Below, piece after piece: positions 26,219-35,505 of a stretch of DNA of 44,183 nt (position 1 is its first letter; every line of letters starts with the position of its first letter). Origin of the DNA: Pseudoduganella buxea (lineage in GTDB: Bacteria > Pseudomonadota > Gammaproteobacteria > Burkholderiales > Burkholderiaceae_D); NCBI RefSeq assembly GCF_009720835.1, contig NZ_WNKZ01000050.1, positions 1-44,183 on the forward strand, in the 5' to 3' direction. Position numbers and translations under genes: made by a program. A model generated the notes under the pieces. The model did not search any database and was not told the DNA's origin. It worked only from the letters and a program-made list of their open reading frames with translations.

Positions 26219-26927
26219 CCGCCGCCGCCAGCGGGGCGCGGCGCTGTTGCTGCTGCTGAGCGTGTCCAGCGTCGCCTTTGCCGCCGTGCTGATCGGCGTC
26301 TTCGGCCGGGGCGACCACGAACGCCGACGCCAGCAGCAGACACTGGTGCGCATGGCCGCCGCGACGGACGCGCTGACGGGCTTTGCCGCCACCCACGGCC
26401 GGCTTCCGCGCCCGGCCGTCTCGGCCACCGACGGCCGCGAAACGGACGAGGCCTGTGCCGACGAGGCCGCATGCAGCGGTTTCCTGCCGTGGGTGACCCT
26501 GGGCATCGACGGCACCGACAGCTGGGGCAAGCGCCTGCGTTACAGCGTCACGCCCCTGTACACGACGGCGCCCATCGTGCGTCTTTCCTCGGTGCCGACG
26601 AAACGGCTGCTGTCGCGCGACGGCAATGGCGCGCTGCGTTACGTGGTCGGCCAGGAAACCTGCACCCTGGCCACGGATTGCGCACCGGCCGTCGTGTTCT
26701 CCCAGGGCCGCGACAATCTCGGCACGGGCGCCGACGGCCGGCCCCAGGCCAATGGCGCCCGTGCCAATATCGACGAACTCGGCAACGACGAGGGGGTGCT
26801 GGAATTCGTCCAGCGCCCCGCCAGCGCCGATCCGCGCGCACCGGGCGGGCCGTTCGACGACGTGGTGGTCGCGCTGCCGCTGCAAAGGCTGTACGACAGG
26901 ATGGCCGCGGCCAGGACGCTGCCATGA
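26208..26927 (+). CDS. Prepilin-like protein with non-canonical leader (paralogue of the next gene)
   Basis: A 239-residue protein. The leader MRTDRRRQRG ends in Gly and is followed by the hydrophobic AALLLLLSVSSVAFAAVLIG, but Phe +1 and Glu +5 are missing (Ala and Leu), as in GspK/PilX-type tip subunits. The soluble part shares a core with the next protein: GFLPWVTLGIDGTDSWGKRL, a later SQGRDNLG and a C-terminal GGPFDDVVV segment. The absence of Glu +5 suggests a tip or initiation subunit. The ATG at 26208 is the only start giving a short basic leader; the open frame before it is a shadow of the upstream gene. The stop overlaps the next start as ATGA. Confidence 0.75.
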   Translation: MRTDRRRQRGAALLLLLSVSSVAFAAVLIGVFGRGDHERRRQQQTLVRMAAATDALTGFAATHGRLPRPAVSATDGRETDEACADEAACSGFLPWVTLGIDGTDSWGKRLRYSVTPLYTTAPIVRLSSVPTKRLLSRDGNGALRYVVGQETCTLATDCAPAVVFSQGRDNLGTGADGRPQANGARANIDELGNDEGVLEFVQRPASADPRAPGGPFDDVVVALPLQRLYDRMAAARTLP

Positions 26928-27646
26928 CCGCCATGCATGCCCCCCGCGCACGCCTGGAAGGCTTTACCCTGGTCGAAGTGGCCGTCGTGCTGATCGTCGT
27001 CGGGCTCTTGATCGGCGGCCTGATCTCGCCCATCTCGACCCAGCTGGAACAGCGCCGCATCGCCGACACGCGCCGGGCAATGGAAGAGGCGCGCGAAGCG
27101 CTGATGGGTTTTGCCGTGCTGAACGGTTACCTGCCCTGCCCCGCCGCGTCCGCCGCCAGCGGCCTGGAAGACCGGGCCGGCGACGACTGTACGGGCGGGC
27201 GCCGCATCGGCTTCCTGCCATGGGCCACCTTGGGCGTGAACCGGCTCGACAGCTGGGGCCACCTCTACCTGTACAGCGTCTCGCCCGGCTTCACGGACAG
27301 TGCGACGCGCTTCCGGCTCAATACGCCGCGCGACATCACGATCGCCACCCGCGACGCCGCCGGCAACCTGGTGGCGGCCACGGCACCGGGCGATATTCCC
27401 GCCGTGCTGCTGTCGTCCGGGCGCAACGGCTACGGCGGTTTCAGCGAGCTGGGCATCCGGACCGCCCCGGCCCCCGCCAATCATGCCGACGAGCGTGCCA
27501 ACACCATCACGGACGGGTCAGCCTTCGTCGGACGCGACGCCAGCGACAATCCCGCCACCCCGGGCGGGCCATACGACGATATCGTACTGTGGCTTTCGCC
27601 CAACATCCTGTTCAACCGGATGGTGGCAGCGCAACGCCTGCCATGA
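26924..27646 (+). CDS. Long prepilin with FTLVE signature
   Basis: A 240-residue prepilin: leader MTAMHAPRARLEG, then FTLVEVAVVLIVVGLLIGGL, with Glu at +5. The soluble part carries FLPWATLGVNRLDSWGHLYLY, SSGRNGYGG and GGPYDDIVLWLS, matching the protein before it and showing that the two arose by tandem duplication. Cysteines at about 66 and 83 may form a disulfide. It is longer than a major pilin and is probably a minor subunit. Starts and stops on both sides overlap as ATGA. Confidence 0.85.
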   Translation: MTAMHAPRARLEGFTLVEVAVVLIVVGLLIGGLISPISTQLEQRRIADTRRAMEEAREALMGFAVLNGYLPCPAASAASGLEDRAGDDCTGGRRIGFLPWATLGVNRLDSWGHLYLYSVSPGFTDSATRFRLNTPRDITIATRDAAGNLVAATAPGDIPAVLLSSGRNGYGGFSELGIRTAPAPANHADERANTITDGSAFVGRDASDNPATPGGPYDDIVLWLSPNILFNRMVAAQRLP

Positions 27647-28440
27647 GGGACGGGTCGCGCATGCCCCGCTGGGGCACCTTGCGTGCCGTGCGCGCCATCG
27701 CTGCCGCCACCGTGCTGGAGGCGTGGCGCAGCCAGCTGCCGTGGCTGCTGGCCGGGCTGGCGGCCGTTGCCGCGGCGCTGGCTGTGTTCCTGCATGGCGT
27801 GGCGCTGGTCGAGGCCGGCCCGACCCGGCTGGCACTGCTGGCGGCCCTGCTGCGCCTGGCCACGGCCGGCATCGTCGCCACGCTGGCCGTGGCCGGTACG
27901 GTACGCGAAGCCCAGGACAAGCAGGCTGAGCAGCTGCTGACCCTGCCCATTGCCCGCGCCGCCTGGCTGTGCGGCCGCCTGGCCGGCTTCGGCGCCGTTG
28001 CCCTGCTGCCGGCGCTGCTGGCGCTGGCCATCCTGCTGCCCGCGACGACCTCCCTTTGGCCGGCCCTGCTGTGGGCCGCGACACTGCTGTGCGAGCTGTG
28101 GATCGTCGCCGCTTTCGCCACCTTCTGCGCGCTGGGACTGGGCAACGTGGCACCGGCCCTTTGCGCCACGTTCGGTTTCTACGCACTGGCGCGCAGCCTG
28201 ACGGCCCTGCAGCTGCTGGGTGACACGACCGCCCGTGACGCAGGCACGCGCCTGCTGGCGCTTGCCACGGACGTCGTGGCCTGGCTGTTGCCGCGGCTGG
28301 ATGGCTTCGCCCGCACCGAGTGGCTGCTGTACGGCACCGGTACGCCGTCGGACCTGGGAGCCGTGCTGGTCCAGACCGTCCTGGCGCTGCTGCTGCTGCT
28401 GGCCGCCAGCCTGTTCGACTTGTACCGCAGGCAATTCTGA
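27643..28440 (+). CDS. ABC-2 type permease within the filament operon
   Basis: A 265-residue integral membrane protein with about six hydrophobic segments (near 33-55, 65-90, 110-130, 135-160, 165-185 and 240-260). The cytoplasmic stretch REAQDKQAEQLLTLPIARAAW resembles the coupling region of ABC-2 permeases. It has no ATPase domain; the only ABC ATPase nearby is the first gene of the operon, at 15306-16022. Both ends overlap with neighbours (ATGA at the start, TGATG at the stop), so it is a true part of the operon. The substrate is unknown. Confidence 0.8.
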   Translation: MRDGSRMPRWGTLRAVRAIAAATVLEAWRSQLPWLLAGLAAVAAALAVFLHGVALVEAGPTRLALLAALLRLATAGIVATLAVAGTVREAQDKQAEQLLTLPIARAAWLCGRLAGFGAVALLPALLALAILLPATTSLWPALLWAATLLCELWIVAAFATFCALGLGNVAPALCATFGFYALARSLTALQLLGDTTARDAGTRLLALATDVVAWLLPRLDGFARTEWLLYGTGTPSDLGAVLVQTVLALLLLLAASLFDLYRRQF

Positions 28441-29126
28441 TGGCACTGCGGCCCGCTCCCCGATGGATCGGTCTCCTGCTGGCCGGCGCGCTGGCCGCGC
28501 ACATCGGCTGGCAGGCCATCCGGCCCGCTGCCCGGCCCGTCGCGGCCGCCCTGCCGCCAGCGCCACCTCCGCCCCTGTTGCGCCTTGCCAGCCTGGGCGA
28601 CGATGCCGCCCTGGCCCGGGTGCTGATGCTGTCGCTGCAGGCATGGGACGAACAGGCCGGCGCCAGTCAACCGCTGCATGCCCTCGACTACGGCCGCGTG
28701 GTTGGCTGGCTGCGGGGCGCGCTGCTGCTGGACCCGCGCAGCCAGTATCCGCTGGCCGCGGCAACGGGGGTGTACGGCGCCGTGCCCGATCCGGCCCGGC
28801 TGCGCATCATGCTCGATTTCGTCGAGCAGGCCTTTGCTGCCGACCCGGCCCGGCGCTGGCCGTGGATGGTGCAGGCGGCCCTGCTGGCCCGGCACCGGCT
28901 GCACGACTTGCCGCGGGCGCAGCGCTACGCCCGGGCCGTGCGGACGCTGGCGCCGCAGGCGCCGCCATGGGCCCGGGAACTGGAAATCTTCGTGCTGCAG
29001 GATATGGGTGAGCTGGAGGCGGCGCGCACCGTCGCGGGGGCGCTGCTGCAGGGCGGCGACGTGCGCGATCCGGCCGAACTGCGCTTCCTGCAACGCCGGC
29101 TGGAAGCGCTGGAGCGGCAGCGATGA
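28440..29126 (+). CDS. Membrane-anchored helical-repeat protein, unknown function
   Basis: A 228-residue protein that I do not recognise. It has an N-terminal membrane anchor or uncleaved signal (residues about 10-27), a proline-rich linker (PPAPPPPLL near 40), then an alpha-helical region with TPR-like spacing (for example AQRYARAVRTLAPQAPPWAREL and LEAARTVAGALLQGGD). The region is probably periplasmic. It follows the ABC permease with a TGATG overlap and precedes the last pilin gene, so it may be an accessory to the transporter or to the filament. Confidence 0.6.
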   Translation: MALRPAPRWIGLLLAGALAAHIGWQAIRPAARPVAAALPPAPPPPLLRLASLGDDAALARVLMLSLQAWDEQAGASQPLHALDYGRVVGWLRGALLLDPRSQYPLAAATGVYGAVPDPARLRIMLDFVEQAFAADPARRWPWMVQAALLARHRLHDLPRAQRYARAVRTLAPQAPPWARELEIFVLQDMGELEAARTVAGALLQGGDVRDPAELRFLQRRLEALERQR

Positions 29127-29202
29127 CCCGCCACACTGTTTCTGCTGCGCAATCGCCTGCCGCCTAGTAAGATACGTGGAATCTGCAAAATGGAGTTCTT
29201 AC

Positions 29203-29775
29203 ATGTCACGACCCCAACTTCGCACCAAGGCAGGTGCCGGCTTCACCCTGGTGGAAATCGCCATCGTCCTGGTCATCATCGGACTGCTGCTGGGCGGGGT
29301 GTTGAAGGGGCAGAGCCTGATCGACAACGCCAAGGTGAAGAACGTGATCCAGCAATCGACGTCGCTGCAGGCGGCCGTCAATGCCTACCAGGATAAATTC
29401 CGCGCCCTGCCCGGCGACGACGCCCAGGCCATCGCCCACGTGCCCGGCGCCAGCGGCAACGGCAACGGCGACGGCCAGATCGCCGAATACCAGCTGGCAC
29501 CCCAGCACCTGGCGCTGGGCGGCTTCATCACGGGCTCGTTCAACGGCACCACCGACTTCATGACGAGCGCCCAGGGCGGCGCCGTCTACGTCTTCAACGA
29601 CGTCGTCGGCAACCGGGGTGGCAACGGCATCCGCTTCGACAACCTGCCCGACACCTTCTCCGAGCAGCTCGACTCCAAGCTCGACGACGGCAAGGCCGAC
29701 AGCGGCGCCGTGCGCGCCACCGGCCCCTACACGAACAACGGCACCATCATCACCCGCACGGCGGTCTTCTTCTGA
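29203..29775 (+). CDS. Major-pilin-like prepilin, last gene of the second cluster
   Basis: A 190-residue prepilin: leader MSRPQLRTKAGAG, then FTLVEIAIVLVIIGLLLGGV, with Glu at +5. The segment following the helix (LKGQSLIDNAKVKN) and the ALPGDD motif define a pilin family different from MshA. It is the most pilin-like protein of this cluster, has its own strong ribosome-binding site (GGAG, 7 bases) and lies after a 76-bp gap, the only sizeable gap in the operon. It is therefore likely to be made at higher level and to form the filament body. Its stop overlaps the next gene as TGATG. Confidence 0.85.
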   Translation: MSRPQLRTKAGAGFTLVEIAIVLVIIGLLLGGVLKGQSLIDNAKVKNVIQQSTSLQAAVNAYQDKFRALPGDDAQAIAHVPGASGNGNGDGQIAEYQLAPQHLALGGFITGSFNGTTDFMTSAQGGAVYVFNDVVGNRGGNGIRFDNLPDTFSEQLDSKLDDGKADSGAVRATGPYTNNGTIITRTAVFF

Positions 29776-30488
29776 TGCCGGCGCCCCTGTCCGGCCGCCG
29801 CCGTATCTACCTGATGCGCCACGGCAGCGTCACCTACTTCGATGCCGCCGGCAAGCCCTTCCTGCCCGAGACGGTGCCCCTGAACGAGGACGGCCGCGCC
29901 CAGGCCGCCAGCGCCGGCCGGGCCTTCGCCACCCAGGGCCTGCGCTTCGACCGGGTCGTCGTGTCGGGCCTGCCCCGCACCGTCGAGACGGCGCAGCGGG
30001 TACTGGCCGAGACGGGCCAGGCCATCGACATCGAACAATGGCCGGAGCTGGTGGAAATTCGCGGCGGCCGGCTGTCCGCCATTGCCGACGCCGACCTGCA
30101 CGAGGCCTTCACGGGCGCCTTCGACGGCCTGGTGGCCGAACACAAACGCTTCCTCGGCGGCGAATCCGTGGCCGAGCTGATAGACCGCGTGTTTCCCGCG
30201 CTGGCGCGCCTGCGCGCCGATCCGGCCTGGGACACGGTGCTGCTGGTGCTGCACGGGGGCGTCAATCGCGCCATCCTGTCGTATGCGCTGACGGGGCAGC
30301 GCCTGTTCCTGGGCAACCTGGCGCAGGCGCCCGGCTGCATCAACGCCCTCGACGTGGGCAGCGCGCCGGCCGACTGGGTGGTGCGCTTCTCGAACTTCGC
30401 GCCGCCGGCGCCGCTGCACCCGGACACGCGCAGCACGACGATGGAGCAGTTGCTGGCGCAGTACCTGAAGTCGCGCAGGAGCGCCTAG
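29775..30488 (+). CDS. Histidine phosphatase superfamily protein
   Basis: A 237-residue protein with the RHG motif in IYLMRHGSVTYFD (residues about 11-23) and the second catalytic His in LLVLHGGVNRAIL (about 155-167), typical of phosphoglycerate-mutase-like phosphatases. The start ATG shares a base with the pilin stop (TGATG), so it is co-transcribed with the filament operon or inherited that contact by chance. Similar phosphatases lie next to kinase-plus-acyl-CoA-dehydrogenase pairs in Burkholderiales, and here that pair follows. The substrate is unknown. Confidence 0.85.
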   Translation: MPAPLSGRRRIYLMRHGSVTYFDAAGKPFLPETVPLNEDGRAQAASAGRAFATQGLRFDRVVVSGLPRTVETAQRVLAETGQAIDIEQWPELVEIRGGRLSAIADADLHEAFTGAFDGLVAEHKRFLGGESVAELIDRVFPALARLRADPAWDTVLLVLHGGVNRAILSYALTGQRLFLGNLAQAPGCINALDVGSAPADWVVRFSNFAPPAPLHPDTRSTTMEQLLAQYLKSRRSA

Positions 30489-30587
30489 GAAGGCCGGCGC
30501 CGGTGAGAATGTGTGTATTTTGCAAGCCTGCCGCCGTGGTATGTTGCCGGTTCATTCAACCACCTGCCGCCAGGCACCGCGAGCGCC

Positions 30588-30920
30588 ATGACCTTCACCG
30601 AATCGATTACCACCTGCTTCAACAAATACGCCACCTTCGACGGCGTCGCCACCCGCTCGGAATACTGGTGGTTCGTGCTGGCCTGCTGGATTGCGTCCCT
30701 GCTCGTCGGCATGGTCAGCAACAATCTTGCCATCGTCGTCAACCTGGCCACGATCGTGCCGTCGCTGGCGGCCGGCTGCCGCCGCCTGCATGATACGGGC
30801 CGCAGCGGCTGGTGGCAGCTGCTCGGACTGGTGCCCGTGATCGGCTGGATCGTGCTGATCGTGTTCATGGTCCAGGAAGGCAAGCCGAACCGCTACGACG
30901 TCACGGCGGCCCAGGCCTGA
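30588..30920 (+). CDS. DUF805 small membrane protein
   Basis: A 110-residue protein with three hydrophobic segments (about 25-45, 48-65 and 75-97) and the family motifs SEYWWFVL and RRLHDTGRSGWWQLL, which identify DUF805. The function of the family is unknown. It stands alone, 99 bases after the phosphatase gene and 87 before the next, and appears inserted into the phosphatase-kinase-dehydrogenase group. The start MTFTES is the usual start for the family; no strong ribosome-binding site is seen. Confidence 0.88.
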   Translation: MTFTESITTCFNKYATFDGVATRSEYWWFVLACWIASLLVGMVSNNLAIVVNLATIVPSLAAGCRRLHDTGRSGWWQLLGLVPVIGWIVLIVFMVQEGKPNRYDVTAAQA

Positions 30921-30973
30921 ACGCTGCCGAAAAATAAATAGCACGCCCGTTCGCTCTTCCGGCACTTCCGCGC

Positions 30974-30979
30974 TAGAAT
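30974..30979 (+). promoter_or_regulatory. Candidate -10 box for the kinase/dehydrogenase pair
   Basis: TAGAAT (5 of 6 matches to TATAAT) lies 29 bases before the kinase ATG, in the 87-bp gap after the DUF805 gene. The best -35 at 18 bp spacing, TTCGCT, matches only 3 of 6. Confidence 0.3.
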
Positions 30980-31007
30980 CCTGAGACAACAATTCACAGG
31001 AGACTGC

Positions 31008-32081
31008 ATGTTCGAGGAATTCATGGGCACCAAGCCCGTGTCGGAGCGGCACCGCTTCGACACGGCCGCGCTGGACCGGTGGCTGCGCGCGCACGTGGAC
31101 GGCTACCCCGCCGCTGGCGAGCTCACCGCCACCCAGTTCAAGGGCGGCCAGTCCAACCCCACCTTCAAGCTGGCCATCGGCGAGGCCCGCTACGTGCTGC
31201 GCACCAAGCCGGCGCCGGCCGCCAAGCTGCTGCCGTCGGCCCACGCCGTGGACCGCGAATACCGCGTGATGGACGCGCTGAACAAGGCCGGCTTCCCGGC
31301 GCCCCGCCAGTACGCGCTGTGCCTGGACGAGGACGTCATCGGCCGCGCCTTCTACGTGATGGAGTTCGTCGAGGGCCGCGTGCTGTGGGACCAGGCGCTG
31401 CCCGGCATGACGCCGGCCGAGCGGGCCGCCATCTACGACGAGCAGAACCGGGTCATCGCCCAGCTGCACACGTTCGACTACGCCGCCATCGGCCTGGCCG
31501 ACTACGGCAAGCCCGGCAATTATTTCGGCCGCCAGATCGAACGGTGGAGCAAGCAGTACGTGGCCTCGCAGACGGAAACCATCGACGCGATGGACCAGCT
31601 GATTGCCTGGCTGCCCGCGCATATTCCACCGGGCGACGACACGGCCATCGTCCATGGCGACTACCGGCTCGACAACATGATCTTCCACCCCACCGAGCCG
31701 CGCATCCTGGCCGTGCTGGACTGGGAACTGTCGACCCTGGGCCACCCCTTCGCCGACTTCAGCTACCACTGCATGAGCTGGCACATCGAGCCGGGCCAGT
31801 TCCGCGGCATCGCCGGTCTGGACCTTGCCGCGCTGGGCATCCCGTCGCAGCAGGAATACATCGCCCGCTACGCCGAGCGCACGGGCCGCACGATCCGCCT
31901 GCAGGACTTCAACTTCTACCTGGCCTTCAATATGTTCCGCCTGGCCAGCATCATGCAGGGCATCATGAAGCGCTATGTGGACGGCACCGCCGCCAGCGCC
32001 CAGGCCTTGGAGTCGGGCAAGATGGCGCGGCCGATGGCCGAACTGGCCTGGGCCTACGCCCAGGGCAAATCAATCGCTTAA
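31008..32081 (+). CDS. Phosphotransferase of the aminoglycoside-kinase fold (ACAD10/11-type)
   Basis: A 357-residue APH-fold kinase-like protein with the catalytic loop HGDYRLDN near residues 216-223 and the metal-binding DWELSTLGHP near 239. This is the family fused to acyl-CoA dehydrogenase in human ACAD10/11; here the dehydrogenase is the next gene, 9 bases downstream. In that family 4-hydroxyacyl-CoAs are phosphorylated and then converted to ordinary acyl-CoAs. A similar role here is an inference. A clear ribosome-binding site (CAGGAG, 5 bases) precedes the ATG. Confidence 0.9.
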   Translation: MFEEFMGTKPVSERHRFDTAALDRWLRAHVDGYPAAGELTATQFKGGQSNPTFKLAIGEARYVLRTKPAPAAKLLPSAHAVDREYRVMDALNKAGFPAPRQYALCLDEDVIGRAFYVMEFVEGRVLWDQALPGMTPAERAAIYDEQNRVIAQLHTFDYAAIGLADYGKPGNYFGRQIERWSKQYVASQTETIDAMDQLIAWLPAHIPPGDDTAIVHGDYRLDNMIFHPTEPRILAVLDWELSTLGHPFADFSYHCMSWHIEPGQFRGIAGLDLAALGIPSQQEYIARYAERTGRTIRLQDFNFYLAFNMFRLASIMQGIMKRYVDGTAASAQALESGKMARPMAELAWAYAQGKSIA

Positions 32082-32090
32082 GGGGACGGC

Positions 32091-33314
<1,224 letters not shown>

Positions 33315-33355
33315 GCCAAATAGTGGCATGCCCGCACCACGCAGCCTCCGCTGGC

Positions 33356-34492
33356 TTACCTCTTCGGTGTCAGCACCAGCAGCCGGCCGCTCGGACCGTC
33401 TTCCAGCAGCCAGAGCGCACCATCCGGCCCGGTGCGCACGGCGCGGATGCGTTCGCCCATGTCCCAATGGTCCGCCTTGGTCGCGTTCTCGCCGTCGAGG
33501 GCGATGCGGTCCAGTGACTTGCCCGACAGACCGGTGATGAAGAGGGAATTTTTCCACTTCGGGAACAGGTCCGCATCGTAGTAAGCGAGGCCACCTGGCG
33601 AAATGGCAGGATTCCACGACACCTTCGGAGCCTCGAAGCCGTCGCCAGGCGCGTGGTCGGGGATATCCCGGCCGTCATAGTGGCTGCCGTTCGATGCCCT
33701 CGGCCAGCCATAGTTGAGGCCTGGCTTGATCAGGTTGATCTCGTCGCCATGGCGCGGGCCCATCTCCATTTCCCACAGGCGCCCCTGCCTGTCGAAGGCG
33801 ATGCCCAGCAGGTTGCGGTGGCCATACGACCAGACGGCTGCATGAAAGCCCTTGGCCGCGAGCGGATTGCCGGCGGCCGGCGTGCCGTCGAGGTTCAGGC
33901 GCAGCACCTTGCCCAAGGTCGACCTGGGGTCCTGCGCCGGATCGAGCAGCTGGCGGTCGCCGCTGGTGAAGAAGAGATACTTGCCATCCGGCGAGAAGCT
34001 GATCCGGCCCGAATAGTGTCCGCCCGTCGATGCATCCTGGCCGCGGAAAATGGCCCTTGTATCCTTGAGCGTGCCGCCTGCCTGATCCAGCGTCGCGCTG
34101 GCGAGCACGACCCGGCTGTCGCCACCGGGGCCCGCCTCGGAGTAGCTGAAGTAGAGCCGCTTGCTGGCCGCGAAATCGGGAGCGGGCACGATGTCCATGA
34201 GCGCGCCCTGGCCCTTGCTGCTGACGGCGGGGGTACCGGACACTGTCCGCCTGGTACCGGTTGCGGGATCGAGCAGGGTCATCGTGCCCTCCTTTTGTGA
34301 CACCAGCACATTACCGTTCGGCAGAAATGCCATGGCCCAGGGGCTCTTGAATGTGCCGACCGGCTTGGCCTCGAAAGGCAGGCCGCCGGTCGCGGAAGCA
34401 GTGGCCGGCGCGGCCGCGGCCGCTGGGGCAGCGGCGGACGCGAACAGGGCCAGCGAGAAAGTGGTGGCAAGGCCGAGCGTGCTCAAATTCAT
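33356..34492 (-). CDS. Secreted PQQ-dependent sugar dehydrogenase-like protein
   Basis: A 378-residue beta-propeller protein of the aldose sugar dehydrogenase (YliI/GdhB) family. An Ala-rich signal peptide covers about the first 28 residues, so it is periplasmic or secreted. Family motifs include GGHYSGRISFSPDGKYLF, MGPRHGDEINLI and GLNYGWP, which hold the active-site and calcium/PQQ-contact residues. It would oxidise aldoses to lactones with PQQ as cofactor. The start MNLSTLG was chosen for the signal peptide; the open frame runs far upstream but that part has shadow-like composition. It is a single-gene unit. Confidence 0.88.
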   Translation of the reverse strand: MNLSTLGLATTFSLALFASAAAPAAAAAPATASATGGLPFEAKPVGTFKSPWAMAFLPNGNVLVSQKEGTMTLLDPATGTRRTVSGTPAVSSKGQGALMDIVPAPDFAASKRLYFSYSEAGPGGDSRVVLASATLDQAGGTLKDTRAIFRGQDASTGGHYSGRISFSPDGKYLFFTSGDRQLLDPAQDPRSTLGKVLRLNLDGTPAAGNPLAAKGFHAAVWSYGHRNLLGIAFDRQGRLWEMEMGPRHGDEINLIKPGLNYGWPRASNGSHYDGRDIPDHAPGDGFEAPKVSWNPAISPGGLAYYDADLFPKWKNSLFITGLSGKSLDRIALDGENATKADHWDMGERIRAVRTGPDGALWLLEDGPSGRLLVLTPKR

Positions 34493-34540
34493 GTTTTCCA
34501 GATCTCCATTCGAGGATTGATGCCGGGTTATCGGAGCGGA

Positions 34541-34550
34541 CGGTATACCG
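34541..34550. repeat. Palindrome CGGTATACCG upstream of the sugar dehydrogenase gene
   Basis: A perfect 10-bp palindrome, flanked by GCGG(A) and CCGC so that the symmetry extends with one bulge. It lies about 50 bp before the start of the PQQ-dehydrogenase-like gene, a suitable place for a repressor or activator site. Confidence 0.3.
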
Positions 34551-34773
34551 CCGCGCCGGTGCAGCACGCGGATGCCTCCAGCACGGTGGCTTCGACGGCA
34601 CCCAACGCCCGGACCGGCCGCACGCCGGGCATATACGCGACGACCGGGTCGAGGGAAGTGTAGAGCAAAACTCGTATCGCAGACGCTGCGCTGGTCGCGG
34701 CAGCCCGCGCTTTGCCTCAGGCGTGCGGCGGCCCACGGGGCACGCGACAGCGCCGCGACTCGTACGGATTGCC

Positions 34774-34797
34774 CGCTCGAACCCGGGCGTTCGAGCG
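34774..34797. repeat. Inverted repeat, possible hairpin after hupE
   Basis: CGCTCGAAC and GTTCGAGCG are perfect 9-bp arms around the 6-base loop CCGGGC, about 85-105 bases past the hupE stop. It lacks a T-run, so it is at most a weak or factor-aided terminator of the cobalamin operon. Confidence 0.35.
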
Positions 34798-34880
34798 TGA
34801 TCCCGACTGAATGCCACCAGCGACCGTTCGCTGCGGGTCCGACTCCGGACGCGCAGCGGCCCGCCTTGGGGTTCGATCCC

Positions 34881-35465
34881 TTACGCGCCCAGCGCCAGCC
34901 ACACCCCGGCCAGCGAAATGGCGGCGCCGCTGCCGCGCAGCCACGCGCCCCGTGCCGGGGCAAAGCGGCCCAGCCACAGGCCGGCGCCGTGCAGCGCGGC
35001 GCTGGCGGCGATGAAGCCGGCCGCGTAGGTCCACGCGCTGCCCGCCTGCGGCATCTCGAGGCCGTGGGCGAAGCCGTGGAACAGGGCGAAGGCGCCGACG
35101 ATGGCCGCCGCCGGCAGCGCCGCCATGTTGACGGCAAAGCCGATCAGCACACCGAGGATCAGCACGGACGTGACGATGCCGGCCTCCACCAGCGGCAGGC
35201 CCACGCCCGCCATGCCCAGCGCGCCGCCGACGGCGAGGAACGCGACGAAGCTGGCCGGCAGCAGCCAGCGGGCCTGGCCGCCCAGCTGCCTTGCCCACAG
35301 GCCCACGGCCAGCATCGCCAGCACGTGGTCGAGCCCCGTCAACGGGTGCAGCAGGCCAGCCAGCGCCCCTTCGGGGTGCCCGGGGTGGGCCATTGCCGCG
35401 CCGCTCCAGGCCAGCAGGGCCAGGGTGGCCGCGCCGCGTGCGGCAGGGGAAGAATTGAACGTCAT
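34881..35465 (-). CDS. hupE: HupE/UreJ-family metal permease, probably cobalt uptake
   Basis: A 194-residue membrane protein with a cleavable signal (residues 1-25, ending AMAHPGHPEG), five to six further hydrophobic segments and the family motif HPLTGLDHVLAMLAVG near residue 40, whose His and Asp bind metal. HupE/UreJ proteins carry nickel or cobalt; its place as last gene of a cobalamin operon, after cobW, favours cobalt. A strong ribosome-binding site (AAGGAG, 5 bases) precedes the ATG, 40 bases after cobW. Confidence 0.88.
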   Translation of the reverse strand: MTFNSSPAARGAATLALLAWSGAAMAHPGHPEGALAGLLHPLTGLDHVLAMLAVGLWARQLGGQARWLLPASFVAFLAVGGALGMAGVGLPLVEAGIVTSVLILGVLIGFAVNMAALPAAAIVGAFALFHGFAHGLEMPQAGSAWTYAAGFIAASAALHGAGLWLGRFAPARGAWLRGSGAAISLAGVWLALGA

Positions 35466-35505
35466 GCTTGCTCCTTGTGAAATGAATAAGTAAGTGTCTC
35501 GGCCA

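Larger units (their letters stand above)
34493..34880. other. Non-coding stretch between hupE and the sugar dehydrogenase gene
   Basis: This 388-bp gap has no convincing gene on either strand; the open frames in it have no start with a ribosome-binding site and resemble no family I know. It contains the 10-bp palindrome at 34541-34550 and the 9-bp inverted repeat at 34774-34797, listed separately. It should hold the 3' end signal of the cobalamin operon and the promoter of the sugar dehydrogenase gene. Confidence 0.6.

Noticed and set aside
30493..30506. Palindrome CCGGCGCCGG after the phosphatase gene as a terminator
   Set aside because: It has no loop and no T-run, so it cannot form a useful terminator hairpin.
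34866..34884. tRNA T-arm-like sequence GGGGTTCGATCCC
   Set aside because: The loop fits the TTCRANY pattern but no acceptor, D or anticodon stem can be built around it, and it runs into the hupE stop codon; probably chance.
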